From an uncultured Clostridium sp. (lineage in GTDB: Bacteria > Bacillota > Clostridia > TANB77 > CAG-508): 7,614 nucleotides of DNA. Made by a program: the position numbers and the translations under genes. Location: assembly GCA_947428535.1 (NCBI GenBank), contig CANEMG010000039.1, forward strand, positions 1 to 7,614, written 5' to 3'. The notes under the pieces are model-generated. The model did no database searches, had not been told where the DNA came from, and saw only the letters and a list, made by a program, of their open reading frames with translations. Position 1 is the stretch's first letter. Each line of letters starts with the position of its first letter. Of the stretch, positions 1 through 6,552 are shown piece by piece.

Positions 1-872
1 ATACCTAAAGTTCCCATAAAAGAAAGCCACATTCCAACACTGTATATATTAAATGGATTTATCAAAATTATTATAAAAAAAGAAATAAAAATATTTATAT
101 AAAAATTACTTCTTCTATTTAAATTAAAAGATAATATAATTAAACAAGACATAATACAAGCTCTTATACACGATGGAGAAAAACCTGTAAAAAATATAAA
201 CATAATTAAAAACAATATTATTATAAAATTTCTCATTTTTTTATTTTTAATTACTATTTTTAAAATAAAATTTATTCCTGAAATAAGATATGAAATATGT
301 AATCCTGAAATTGCAAGAACATGTGAAATATTCGAATTTTGAAAATTTTCCTTTATTTTTTCATCTATATTACTCGAATTTCCAATTAAAATTCCATTTA
401 AAAAATCATTATAATTTTTATTATATAATTTATTTATTGTGTCTGAGAAACTTTGCCTTCCTAGTTCTACTAACGAAATAGGTGTTATTTTATTACAAAT
501 AAATTTACTATTATCTGAATAAATAATTCCATAAATTTTTTGTGTTTTTAAATATTTTCTATAATCAAATCCTTTATAATTTCTAGCTAAATTGGCTTTT
601 TCAAAATCTCCAAAAATATTAATTATATCTCCTGGAATATAATCTTCTTTTGAGTATAAAATTAATTTCGTATTTTTACTATGATTTATTTTAGTAATAA
701 TTAAAGCTTTTACAACATATTTATTTGTACTTTCTTTTTTTTCTTTATTCATCACTTGAAAAGTTCCGGATATTTCACCATTTTCCGGATAAATATTGTC
801 ATATAAAAAAACAAAGGCTATGTTATAACATAGCCCCAATATAATTATAATTATTAAAAATTTATTTTTTAT
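1..872 (-). CDS. comEC: ComEC/Rec2-type competence DNA channel, N-terminal part (runs off left edge)
   Basis: I translated this frame by hand; it is open from the nlpC stop to base 1, about 290 codons, with no stop, so the 3' end lies outside the window. ComEC forms the inner-membrane channel that carries single-stranded DNA into the cytoplasm during transformation. Counting from an AUA codon at 872-870, residues 5-24 are strongly hydrophobic, followed by a polar DUF4131-like domain (about 28-150). The Competence domain follows, with the hallmark VLAISGLHISYL at 185-196, TGFSPSCIRA at 229-238 and a membrane segment ending NPFNIYSVGMWLSFMGTLG. The start is uncertain. A good AAGGAG (884-879) sits 6 nt before AUA; the first in-frame canonical codons are TTG 839, GTG 755 and ATG 752, all badly spaced from it. 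It follows nlpC by 24 nt in the same frame. A terminator-like hairpin (816-835) lies inside the frame, so expression may be attenuated or the 5' end may be decayed. Confidence 0.87.
   Translation of the reverse strand, partial: MKNKFLIIIIILGLCYNIAFVFLYDNIYPENGEISGTFQVMNKEKKESTNKYVVKALIITKINHSKNTKLILYSKEDYIPGDIINIFGDFEKANLARNYKGFDYRKYLKTQKIYGIIYSDNSKFICNKITPISLVELGRQSFSDTINKLYNKNYNDFLNGILIGNSSNIDEKIKENFQNSNISHVLAISGLHISYLISGINFILKIVIKNKKMRNFIIILFLIMFIFFTGFSPSCIRACIMSCLIILSFNLNRRSNFYINIFISFFIIILINPFNIYSVGMWLSFMGTLG
806..835 (-). terminator. Intrinsic terminator downstream of nlpC, lying within the comEC reading frame
   Basis: Bases 816-835 are a perfect 20-bp palindrome: an 8-bp stem GGCTATGT/ACATAGCC with a TATA loop. 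On the minus strand it is followed at once by TTTGTTTTTTT, the U-tract of a classic Rho-independent terminator. The plus strand has no U-tract, so it acts on minus-strand transcripts. It lies 62 nt after the nlpC stop, a normal distance for the end of an aspS-nlpC transcript. However, it also encodes LCYNIA of the comEC frame, so it may act as an attenuator that is opened when ribosomes translate through it. Confidence 0.8.
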
Positions 873-878
873 TTTAAG

Positions 879-884
879 CTCCTT
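879..884 (-). promoter_or_regulatory. Ribosome binding site in front of comEC with no canonical start nearby
   Basis: The minus strand reads GAAAAGGAGCTTAAAATA. AAGGAG is a strong Shine-Dalgarno sequence and would place initiation 6 nt downstream, at an AUA codon (872-870). There is no ATG, GTG or TTG in this frame until TTG at 839-837, about 39 nt from the site. The site suggests that translation of comEC is meant to begin here, upstream of the hairpin at 816-835. Confidence 0.6.
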
Positions 885-896
885 TTCTCCCCAAGC

Positions 897-2285
897 TTAT
901 TCTACTATTCTTTTTGCTGTAATAAATCTAGAATTATAATATGAATTTGTATTTAAATTATCTGTAACTACTCCTCTAGAAGCATTAGCTGCATGTACGA
1001 AATTCCCATCTCCTACATAAATTCCAGTATGCCCAATTTTACTTTTTCCTTCATCATAAAATAATATTAAATCACCTGGTCTCATACTATCTCTTGCTAC
1101 TTCTTTTCCTAAATTATTTTGTGATGCTGCTGTATTACCTAATGAATATCCAAAATTAGAAAAAACATATTTTGTAAATCCTGAACAATCAAATCCTGAC
1201 TCTGGTGTTTTTCCGCCAGATACATATGATGTTCCTAGAAATTGTTTTGCATAGTCTACGACTTGACTACTTTGAGATTTTTTCTCATTTTCATTGTTTG
1301 ACAATGCTGCTGTAACTTCTTTATTTGCTTCTTCATTTATTACTGATGTATCTTCTTTTCTATTTTCTGTCAAGCCTCTTGAAGATACTTTTACTGTTAC
1401 TAAACTCTTACTAATATATCCTGAAATTCCTTTAGCTGTTATTTTATACCAATCACCTTCTTCAGAAACAATAGTTACATCATCATAATAATCTAAAGTT
1501 CCTACAATATCTGCTGATGTACTAGGTGTTTTTCTTACTTTGGCTGTTTCAACTTTTACTTTTCCATTTTTGTTTGTATTAGTTTCCGCAGGTTTTTCTG
1601 AAGTTGTTTCTTTCGGTTGCTCTTTCGGAATCTCTTCTTCATTTATTTCTTCTTTTGGGGAAACACTATTTTGTATACTTGTATTCTCTGTTATTTTTGC
1701 TTTGTTAACCCATCCTTGTAAACTTCCATCTGTAACTTTTATCCAATTACTAATTTCTAAAAGTTTTGTTATTTGTTTTCCACCTTCTAATTGTAATATA
1801 GCTTTTGATGACATACTTGGTAATAATCTTAAACTTACTGCTGTATTTGTTGTATATTTAATTTCTGTATTATTTTGGGTTTCTTCATTATTTGTAGTAT
1901 TTTCTGCTATATTATTTTCAGACATAACTGATGTATTTTCATTTATATTATTTGAAGTTGTATTCACAGTATTTTTTGTCTCTTTACTATTACTTACATC
2001 ATTATTATTTGCCGAAGTTTTTTTCTGTGATGAAATTGCTAAAAATTCTTTTTTTACATATCCTGTTCCATTGTTTGATTTTATCTTACACCAATCTCCA
2101 TCAGTTTCTAGGATCTCTACAATATCATTTTCATAAACATTAGTAATAATACTAGATGTTGTATTTGGTTTTTCTCTTACTCTAATTGCTGAAGCTTTTA
2201 CAGTTCCTGTAACTGCTAATGATTTATTTATACACAAAAATACTATTATACAAATAATCATTAATACTCTTTTTAAAATATTCAT
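897..2285 (-). CDS. Secreted cell-wall hydrolase: three SH3 domains plus NlpC/P60 peptidase
   Basis: This is a 462-aa exported protein that probably cleaves peptidoglycan stem peptides outside the membrane. Residues 1-24 form a Sec signal peptide (NILKR, hydrophobic core, SLA cleavage site). Three bacterial SH3-like wall-binding domains follow at about 26-84, 143-199 and 241-299, each with the RVR/RLLP/KVRKTPS-type start and a GYVKK/GWVNK/GYISK end. They are joined by Asn/Thr/Glu/Lys-rich linkers. The NlpC/P60 domain occupies about 341-459, with catalytic Cys367 in DCSGF, His419 in GHTGIYVGDG and His431 in FVHAAN. The 12-residue His-His spacing matches the family (as in Spr), so the enzyme looks active. 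The start is supported by the signal peptide and by AAAGGA about 12 nt upstream, rather distant. The gene lies 33 nt after aspS with no terminator between, so co-transcription is likely. The exact cleavage specificity (for example gamma-D-Glu/diamino acid) cannot be read from the sequence. Confidence 0.93.
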   Translation of the reverse strand: MNILKRVLMIICIIVFLCINKSLAVTGTVKASAIRVREKPNTTSSIITNVYENDIVEILETDGDWCKIKSNNGTGYVKKEFLAISSQKKTSANNNDVSNSKETKNTVNTTSNNINENTSVMSENNIAENTTNNEETQNNTEIKYTTNTAVSLRLLPSMSSKAILQLEGGKQITKLLEISNWIKVTDGSLQGWVNKAKITENTSIQNSVSPKEEINEEEIPKEQPKETTSEKPAETNTNKNGKVKVETAKVRKTPSTSADIVGTLDYYDDVTIVSEEGDWYKITAKGISGYISKSLVTVKVSSRGLTENRKEDTSVINEEANKEVTAALSNNENEKKSQSSQVVDYAKQFLGTSYVSGGKTPESGFDCSGFTKYVFSNFGYSLGNTAASQNNLGKEVARDSMRPGDLILFYDEGKSKIGHTGIYVGDGNFVHAANASRGVVTDNLNTNSYYNSRFITAKRIVE

Positions 2286-2318
2286 ATGTATTTATATTCC
2301 TTTATATTATTTTGTATA

Positions 2319-4088
2319 CTAATTATTTTCATCATGTTTTAAATCTAACTTTATATGAACTTCTTCTAATTGTTTATCAAAAACATTAGATGGTGCATTC
2401 ATTAAAAGATCTCTAGCCTTTTTATTCTTTGGAAATGCTATTACTTCTCTTAAATTATCTTCTTTTGCTAAAAGCATAACTATTCTATCTACTCCAGCTG
2501 CAGCTCCTGCATGAGGTGGAGTTCCATAACTAAATGCATTAAATAATGCTCCGAATTTTCCTTTTATATCTTCTTCTTTATATCCTGCTATACTAAATGC
2601 TTTTTTCATTATATCTTGATCATGATTTCTTACTGCTCCAGATAAAATTTCATATCCATTACATACTGCATCATATTGATAAGCATATACATCAAGTGGA
2701 TCTTTTTCTTCTAATGATTTCAATCCACTTTGTGGCATAGAAAATGGATTGTGATTAAAATCTATTGTTCCTTCATCTGATAATTCATACATTGGGAAAT
2801 CTACTATAAAACAAAATCTAAACACATTTTTTTCTAATAAATCTAGCTCTGATCCTAATTTTATTCTAATATCTCCAGCAATTTTTACAGCTTTATTATA
2901 TTCATCTGCTACAAAAAATATTGCTGAATTTGGTTTTACATTCATTTTTTCAAATATTTTTGTTTTTCTCTCATCATCTATAAATTTACTAATTCCACCA
3001 TTTAAATTTCCATCATTATCAACTTTTACCCAAGCTAATCCTTTAGCTTCTAGCTCATCTACTGCATATACTGACATATTGTCGAAAAATTTTCTTGGCT
3101 TCTCTTCCATATTTTCTACTGTTATAGCTTTTACTGTTTTATCTTTAAATGCATTAAATTCAGTTCCTACAAAAATATCTGTTAAATCTGATATTACTAA
3201 TGGATTTCTCAAATCTGGTTTATCTGTTCCATATTTCTCCATTGATTCTTTAAAAGGTATTCTTATGAAAGGCCCTTCATCTACTTTCCATGATGTATTT
3301 TGTTTAAATACTTTTGGTAAAACATTTTCTATTACTTTAAAAACATCTTCTTGCTCTACAAAACTCATTTCAAAGTCTAGTTGGTAAAATTCTCCAGGTG
3401 AACGATCTGCTCTAGGATCTTCATCTCTAAAACAAGGTGCTATTTGATAATATTTTTCAAATCCAGACACCATTAATAATTGCTTAAATTGTTGTGGTGC
3501 TTGTGGAAGTGCATAAAATTCTCCTGGATGTAATCTACTTGGTACTAAGAAATCTCTTGCTCCTTCTGGTGAAGAATTTGCTAGTATAGGCGTTTGGATT
3601 TCTGTAAAATCTAATTCATCCATTGCATTTCTAAAGTCTTTTAAAATTTTTGAACGTAAAATAATATTATTGTGTATATTTTCATTTCTTAAATCTAAAA
3701 ATCTATATTCTAATCTTAAATCTTCTCTGACAGTTTGACCTTCAATATTTACTTCAAATGGTAATGCCTTTCTACATTTTCCTAATATATCTATATCTTT
3801 AGCTATAACTTCAATATCTCCAGTTGGTATCTTATCATTTTTACTTGTTCTTTCTACTACTTCCCCTATAACTGATATTGTACATTCTTTTGCTATATCT
3901 TTTATATTTTCTATATTAGTCTCTTCTGAAATTACTATTTGTGTAATTCCTTTTTCATCTCTTAAATCAATAAATATCATTTTTCCTAGATTTCTAATAG
4001 TTTGAACAAATCCTGATAGTCTAACTTCTTTTTTTATATCTGATATTCTAAGCTCTCCACAATTATGAGTTCTATATTTATTTACCAT
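2319..4088 (-). CDS. aspS: Aspartyl-tRNA synthetase, bacterial type, full length
   Basis: This class II synthetase charges tRNA-Asp with aspartate in the cytoplasm. At 589 aa it has the usual bacterial length. Residues 1-105 form the OB-fold anticodon-binding domain (IFIDLRDEKG). The catalytic core includes the flipping-loop SSPEGARDF (172-180), motif 2 CFRDEDPRADR (219-229) and QLDFEMSF (236-243). A GAD insertion domain lies at about 300-415, and motif 3 GAAAGVDRIVMLL at 528-540 is followed by REVIAFPKN. Leu34 in the RNLG stretch is the residue usual for Asn-discriminating enzymes, where some non-discriminating ones have His; this is only a weak hint that tRNA-Asn is not mischarged. The start has a good AAGGAGAGG about 7-10 nt upstream. 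The promoter at 4121-4149 lies directly ahead and no T-box is visible in the 63-nt gap. nlpC follows after 33 nt. Confidence 0.98.
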   Translation of the reverse strand: MVNKYRTHNCGELRISDIKKEVRLSGFVQTIRNLGKMIFIDLRDEKGITQIVISEETNIENIKDIAKECTISVIGEVVERTSKNDKIPTGDIEVIAKDIDILGKCRKALPFEVNIEGQTVREDLRLEYRFLDLRNENIHNNIILRSKILKDFRNAMDELDFTEIQTPILANSSPEGARDFLVPSRLHPGEFYALPQAPQQFKQLLMVSGFEKYYQIAPCFRDEDPRADRSPGEFYQLDFEMSFVEQEDVFKVIENVLPKVFKQNTSWKVDEGPFIRIPFKESMEKYGTDKPDLRNPLVISDLTDIFVGTEFNAFKDKTVKAITVENMEEKPRKFFDNMSVYAVDELEAKGLAWVKVDNDGNLNGGISKFIDDERKTKIFEKMNVKPNSAIFFVADEYNKAVKIAGDIRIKLGSELDLLEKNVFRFCFIVDFPMYELSDEGTIDFNHNPFSMPQSGLKSLEEKDPLDVYAYQYDAVCNGYEILSGAVRNHDQDIMKKAFSIAGYKEEDIKGKFGALFNAFSYGTPPHAGAAAGVDRIVMLLAKEDNLREVIAFPKNKKARDLLMNAPSNVFDKQLEEVHIKLDLKHDENN

Positions 4089-4120
4089 TTTGATACCTCT
4101 CCTTTTTATATCGTGCAGTT

Positions 4121-4149
4121 ATTATATAATATTTATATGATTTTTTCAA
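4121..4149 (-). promoter_or_regulatory. Sigma-A promoter of aspS (and probably nlpC-comEC)
   Basis: The minus strand reads TTGAAA (4149-4144), a 17-bp spacer, then a perfect TATAAT (4126-4121). Transcription would begin near 4114, about 25 nt before the aspS ATG. The -35 box starts only 3 bp past the stop codon of the SUMF1-like gene. No terminator is visible between the two genes, so readthrough from upstream is also possible. Confidence 0.75.
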
Positions 4150-4151
4150 TA

Positions 4152-5270
4152 TTATTTATATAGTACCATTCTAAATCCCCAATATGAATCATATGTGTTT
4201 TCTGCATATCCTGTATAAGCCATTGGTACTCTTTGAGAACTAGCACTTCCTCCTCTGACTACTCTATTCTTAATCTCTTCTGTATTTCTAATACTACTAG
4301 AATTATTATCTTCTTCTGTTTCTTTATATATTTCTGTTGTCCATTCTCTAACATTTCCTGCTAGATCACATATATTATTTATATTATCTTCTGTTGTATA
4401 TCCTGTAGGATATATTGTTCCTGTATAATTACCATAATCTATACTTGAAGAATAGTTTGTTACTCTATTATCTATCCACTCTAAAGTTGTATCCCATGCA
4501 TAACTACTAATAAGTGCTGTATTATATCCTTCATATCCAAAAACTTTTGCTGATTCTGATGCTTCCTTTATAGCATCTGTACAAGTTATATTAAACCATG
4601 GTGTTTTTCCAGCCATTGATGCTGCAACTACTTTTCCATCAATTTCATACTGTGATGCTTCAAATCTAGCTATATAAAAACCATAATATTTTGCAACACT
4701 ATTTACTAATTCTGTGGCAGCTTCACTTGATTCTTCATATTCATCTTTTAACATTCTTACACGTGTTAATTTTCCATCTTCTACTGGTACCCATACATAT
4801 TGATTACCATATTCATCTTCTATTACATATCCTGAATCTGGATTTCCACCAGCAGCAGAGAACCCCTCTGGAATATATGGATTTGTAGCCGATATCTCTT
4901 TAAGTTCAGATATATTTATTGTTTCTGTATTTGATATTCCATTTTCATTATAAACTGTAAATTCATAGTCTCCATTCTCATTTACTTCAAATGTAGTGCT
5001 ACTTCCCATTATAGTTTTTCCATCTGGCAACACTATTTGTTTAATCGATGTTCCATCTTTAGTTGTTGCACTTACTCTTATAGATATTTTGCCTTTTTCT
5101 TCATCTAATTCTTTCTCTAATTCTATTATTGGTTTTTCTGAATATTCCATCTGCTCATTACCTGGACCTTCATTTTCGTTAAAAACAAGTAACTTCACAC
5201 CTATGGCTCCTATTGCAATAAGAATTAAAATCAATATAACAATTATTAAAGGCATAAATCTCCATCTCAT
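4152..5270 (-). CDS. Membrane-anchored protein with Ig-like and SUMF1/FGE-sulfatase-fold domains, probably non-catalytic
   Basis: This 372-aa protein appears to be displayed outside the membrane. Residues 1-4 are MRWR, then one transmembrane helix at about 7-31 acts as an uncleaved anchor. Residues 46-124 look like an Ig-like beta domain (LPDGKTIMGSSTTFEVNENGDYEFTV). From about 130 to the end is a formylglycine-generating-enzyme/SUMF1 (C-type-lectin-related) fold: NPDSGYVIEDEYGNQYVWVPV, FYIARFEAS, CDLAGNVREWT (301-311), RVVRGGS (336-342) and the closing WGFRMVLYK. The FGE catalytic cysteines in GGSYMCxxxxC are Ser345 and Met350 here, so I infer a structural, adhesion or ligand-binding role rather than sulfatase maturation. 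The start at 5270 is chosen because AAAGGAG lies 8 nt upstream; a TTG start at 5333 would add 21 residues but has no ribosome binding site. The gene appears monocistronic, with a possible promoter at 5305-5333. Confidence 0.82.
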   Translation of the reverse strand: MRWRFMPLIIVILILILIAIGAIGVKLLVFNENEGPGNEQMEYSEKPIIELEKELDEEKGKISIRVSATTKDGTSIKQIVLPDGKTIMGSSTTFEVNENGDYEFTVYNENGISNTETINISELKEISATNPYIPEGFSAAGGNPDSGYVIEDEYGNQYVWVPVEDGKLTRVRMLKDEYEESSEAATELVNSVAKYYGFYIARFEASQYEIDGKVVAASMAGKTPWFNITCTDAIKEASESAKVFGYEGYNTALISSYAWDTTLEWIDNRVTNYSSSIDYGNYTGTIYPTGYTTEDNINNICDLAGNVREWTTEIYKETEEDNNSSSIRNTEEIKNRVVRGGSASSQRVPMAYTGYAENTYDSYWGFRMVLYK

Positions 5271-5304
5271 AATTTCTTCTCCTTTATTTTTTATTATCAT
5301 TATT

Positions 5305-5333
5305 ATTAAAACATATATTGCTTTTTTTTTCAA
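5305..5333 (-). promoter_or_regulatory. Possible promoter of the SUMF1-like gene
   Basis: The minus strand reads TTGAAA (5333-5328), a 17-bp A-rich spacer, then TTTAAT (5310-5305), matching five of six bases in each box. It lies 35 nt ahead of the chosen ATG with the AAAGGAG site between. In such AT-rich DNA a chance match is possible. The preceding operon ends in a strong terminator at 5479-5514, so this gene needs its own promoter somewhere in 5271-5478, and this is the best candidate seen. Confidence 0.45.
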
Positions 5334-5478
5334 ATATATTTTAAAAATATAGAATTATTTACTGAAACTGTTAGACTCTAGTTGTTACAATTTCAATATT
5401 TGTTTTATAAATACAAAAACTTCATAAATTTGTGTACAAAATCTAGCAAAGTTTTATATAGTTGCTTTCCTAGTATAT

Positions 5479-5514
5479 AAAAAACCTTATTGAATATTTC
5501 AATAAGGTTTTTTT
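5479..5514 (-). terminator. Strong symmetric intrinsic terminator after rplU-rpmA
   Basis: A perfect inverted repeat with core CCTTATTGAA / TTCAATAAGG (5485-5494, 5498-5507) encloses a TAT loop and is flanked by six A and seven T, extending the stem to about 16 bp. It begins 29 nt after the rpmA stop. The A-tract on one side makes it look bidirectional, but there is no plus-strand gene that would need it. Confidence 0.9.
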
Positions 5515-5542
5515 ATATACTTATATACTTAAATAGATTTTG

Positions 5543-5797
5543 TTATGCTGGATAAACACTTACTTGTTTTTTATCTTTACCTTTTCTTTCAAATTTAACT
5601 GTTCCATCTACTAAAGCAAATAAAGTGTCATCACTACCAATTCCAACATTAGTTCCTGGATGTACATTAGTTCCTCTTTGTCTTATTATAATATTTCCAG
5701 CTTTAACTATTTGTCCATCTGATTTTTTAACACCAAGTCTCTTTGACTCACTATCTCTTCCGTTCTTAACACTACCTTGACCTTTTTTGTGTGCCAT
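5543..5797 (-). CDS. rpmA: 50S ribosomal protein L27 (bL27), without N-terminal extension
   Basis: bL27 lies near the peptidyl-transferase centre of the 50S subunit, where its flexible N-terminus contacts tRNA. At 84 aa it shows the full family pattern: [58 protein letters not shown] and a basic C-terminus. The protein begins directly with AHKKG. Many Bacillota make a longer form whose leader (ending in a FASKKG-type site) is removed by the Prp protease; that leader is absent here. The ATG at 5797 has GAAAGGAGTG about 8 nt upstream. It follows rplU by 75 nt and is followed by the terminator at 5479-5514, so it is the last gene of the operon. Confidence 0.98.
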   Translation of the reverse strand: MAHKKGQGSVKNGRDSESKRLGVKKSDGQIVKAGNIIIRQRGTNVHPGTNVGIGSDDTLFALVDGTVKFERKGKDKKQVSVYPA

Positions 5798-5872
5798 GAA
5801 AGATTCACTCCTTTCGCTTTATATTTTATTTATACCATTTATTATATTTCGATATAATTTAATTTGCTAGTT

Positions 5873-6280
5873 TTATTTAGCTGTTGCTTTTTCTTTTTTT
5901 GGTGTACTAGCTGTTTTTTCTTTCTTTTCTGTAACTGTAGCTTTTTCTGCTTTCTCAGCTTTCTCTGCTTTTACTTTGATTGAAGTAATTTCAACTTTAG
6001 TATAATCTTGTCTATGTCCTCTTGTTTTTCTTTCATTCTTTTTAGCTTTGTATTTGAAAACTAAAATTTTCTTTCCTCTACCATTAGAAACTACTTTTCC
6101 TTCAACTTTTGCATTTGCTACATAAGGATTTCCAACTTGTATTTTTCCATTATCAGATAATAGGACTACTTTATCAAAAGATACTTTTTTTCCTTCTTCT
6201 GCTCCTAATTTTTCAAAAAATACAGTTTCTCCTTCTTGTACTTTGTATTGTCTTCCACATGCTTCAATTATTGCGTACAT
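5873..6280 (-). CDS. rplU: 50S ribosomal protein L21 (bL21) with a Lys/Ala/Glu-rich C-terminal tail
   Basis: bL21 is a primary 23S rRNA-binding protein of the large subunit. Residues 1-103 match the whole usual family length: MYAIIEACGRQYKVQEG, the beta-barrel core, and the signature KKILVFKYKAKKNERKTRGHRQDYTKVEI. Residues 104-135 are an added charged tail starting with AEKAEKAEKA and then mixed Lys, Glu, Thr and Ala. The tail's triple AEK comes from three near-identical 9-bp units (5942-5968), suggesting growth by slippage. The ATG at 6280 has a very strong GGGAGGTG 9 nt upstream. The gene has a near-consensus promoter (6383-6411) and a leader of about 95 nt that may mediate autoregulation. 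rpmA follows at 75 nt; no prp-like gene lies between. Confidence 0.97.
   Translation of the reverse strand: MYAIIEACGRQYKVQEGETVFFEKLGAEEGKKVSFDKVVLLSDNGKIQVGNPYVANAKVEGKVVSNGRGKKILVFKYKAKKNERKTRGHRQDYTKVEITSIKVKAEKAEKAEKATVTEKKEKTASTPKKEKATAK
5942..5968 (-). repeat. Three tandem 9-bp units encoding AEK in the rplU tail
   Basis: On the minus strand the units are GCAGAGAAA, GCTGAGAAA and GCAGAAAAA, differing at one or two positions each. They encode residues 105-113 (AEKAEKAEK) of the tail beyond the conserved L21 domain. Any gain or loss of a unit would stay in frame. Confidence 0.75.
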
Positions 6281-6376
6281 TTAAAATGCACCTCCCTTTT
6301 TTGTATACTCGCTAACTTCCAACTTAGGTAGCTAAAATAACTTTAGCATTTATAACCTTAGCTAAGCAGTTTACAG
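6281..6376 (-). ncRNA. 5' leader of rplU-rpmA, candidate L21-type autoregulatory RNA
   Basis: From the predicted start near 6375 to the rplU ATG there are about 95 nt, longer than needed for a ribosome binding site. The RNA holds a 6-bp hairpin GCUAAA-GUUAU-UUUAGC (6331-6347), a 10-bp palindrome CUUAGCUAAG (6357-6366), and downstream segments CUAAG and GUUAGC that could pair with it instead, ending just before GGGAGGUG. Low-GC Gram-positives are known to carry an L21 leader (an Rfam family) at this place. I judge by position and structure only; I have not matched the consensus. Confidence 0.5.
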
Positions 6377-6382
6377 TAATAA

Positions 6383-6411
6383 ATTTTAACATAGTTTTTA
6401 TTCTTTGTCAA
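6383..6411 (-). promoter_or_regulatory. Near-consensus sigma-A promoter of rplU-rpmA
   Basis: The minus strand reads a perfect TTGACA (6411-6406), a 17-bp spacer with TATG near its end, then TAAAAT (6388-6383). This is the strongest promoter seen in the window, as expected for ribosomal protein genes. Transcription would start near 6375. Confidence 0.85.
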
Positions 6412-6504
6412 GCAATATTTTCTAGTATTTTACTGTATTATATGTGCTATATATTTATTAAATCATAATTAACATAATTAAAATTTTCTATTTCTAAACA
6501 TACA

Positions 6505-6530
6505 AAAAGCAAACTTTAAAGTTTGCTTTT
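6505..6530 (-). terminator. Intrinsic terminator after the orphan gene
   Basis: A perfect 26-bp palindrome, AAAAGCAAACTTT followed by its reverse complement, forms a hairpin with a short central AU loop and a U-tract on the minus strand. It begins 22 nt after the stop codon at 6553 and separates this gene from the rplU promoter. Confidence 0.82.
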
Positions 6531-6552
6531 AATTTATACTCCATAATTTATA

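Noticed and set aside
290..481. A 63-codon plus-strand frame within comEC
   Set aside because: It is antisense to a comEC region with clear conserved motifs and has no ribosome binding site or domain.
1540..2136. A 198-codon open frame on the plus strand opposite nlpC
   Set aside because: It mirrors the low-complexity linkers and SH3 domains of the convincing minus-strand gene, has no good ribosome binding site, and its Phe/Val/Ser-rich product is typical of an antisense shadow.
4089..4151. A T-box leader for aspS
   Set aside because: The gap is too short, has no GGGTGG-type sequence or terminator, and contains a complete simple promoter.
4152..5270. Annotating the SUMF1-like gene as an active formylglycine-generating enzyme
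   Set aside because: Both catalytic cysteines are replaced and no sulfatase gene is nearby.
5271..5333. A longer SUMF1-like protein starting at TTG 5333
   Set aside because: No ribosome binding site precedes this TTG, while AAAGGAG stands 8 nt before ATG 5270; the region looks like promoter and leader.
5334..5478. A small gene, RNA or second promoter between the rpmA terminator and the SUMF1-like gene
   Set aside because: I see no frame with a ribosome binding site, no convincing hairpin, and only weak promoter-like matches such as TTGAAA with a poor -10.
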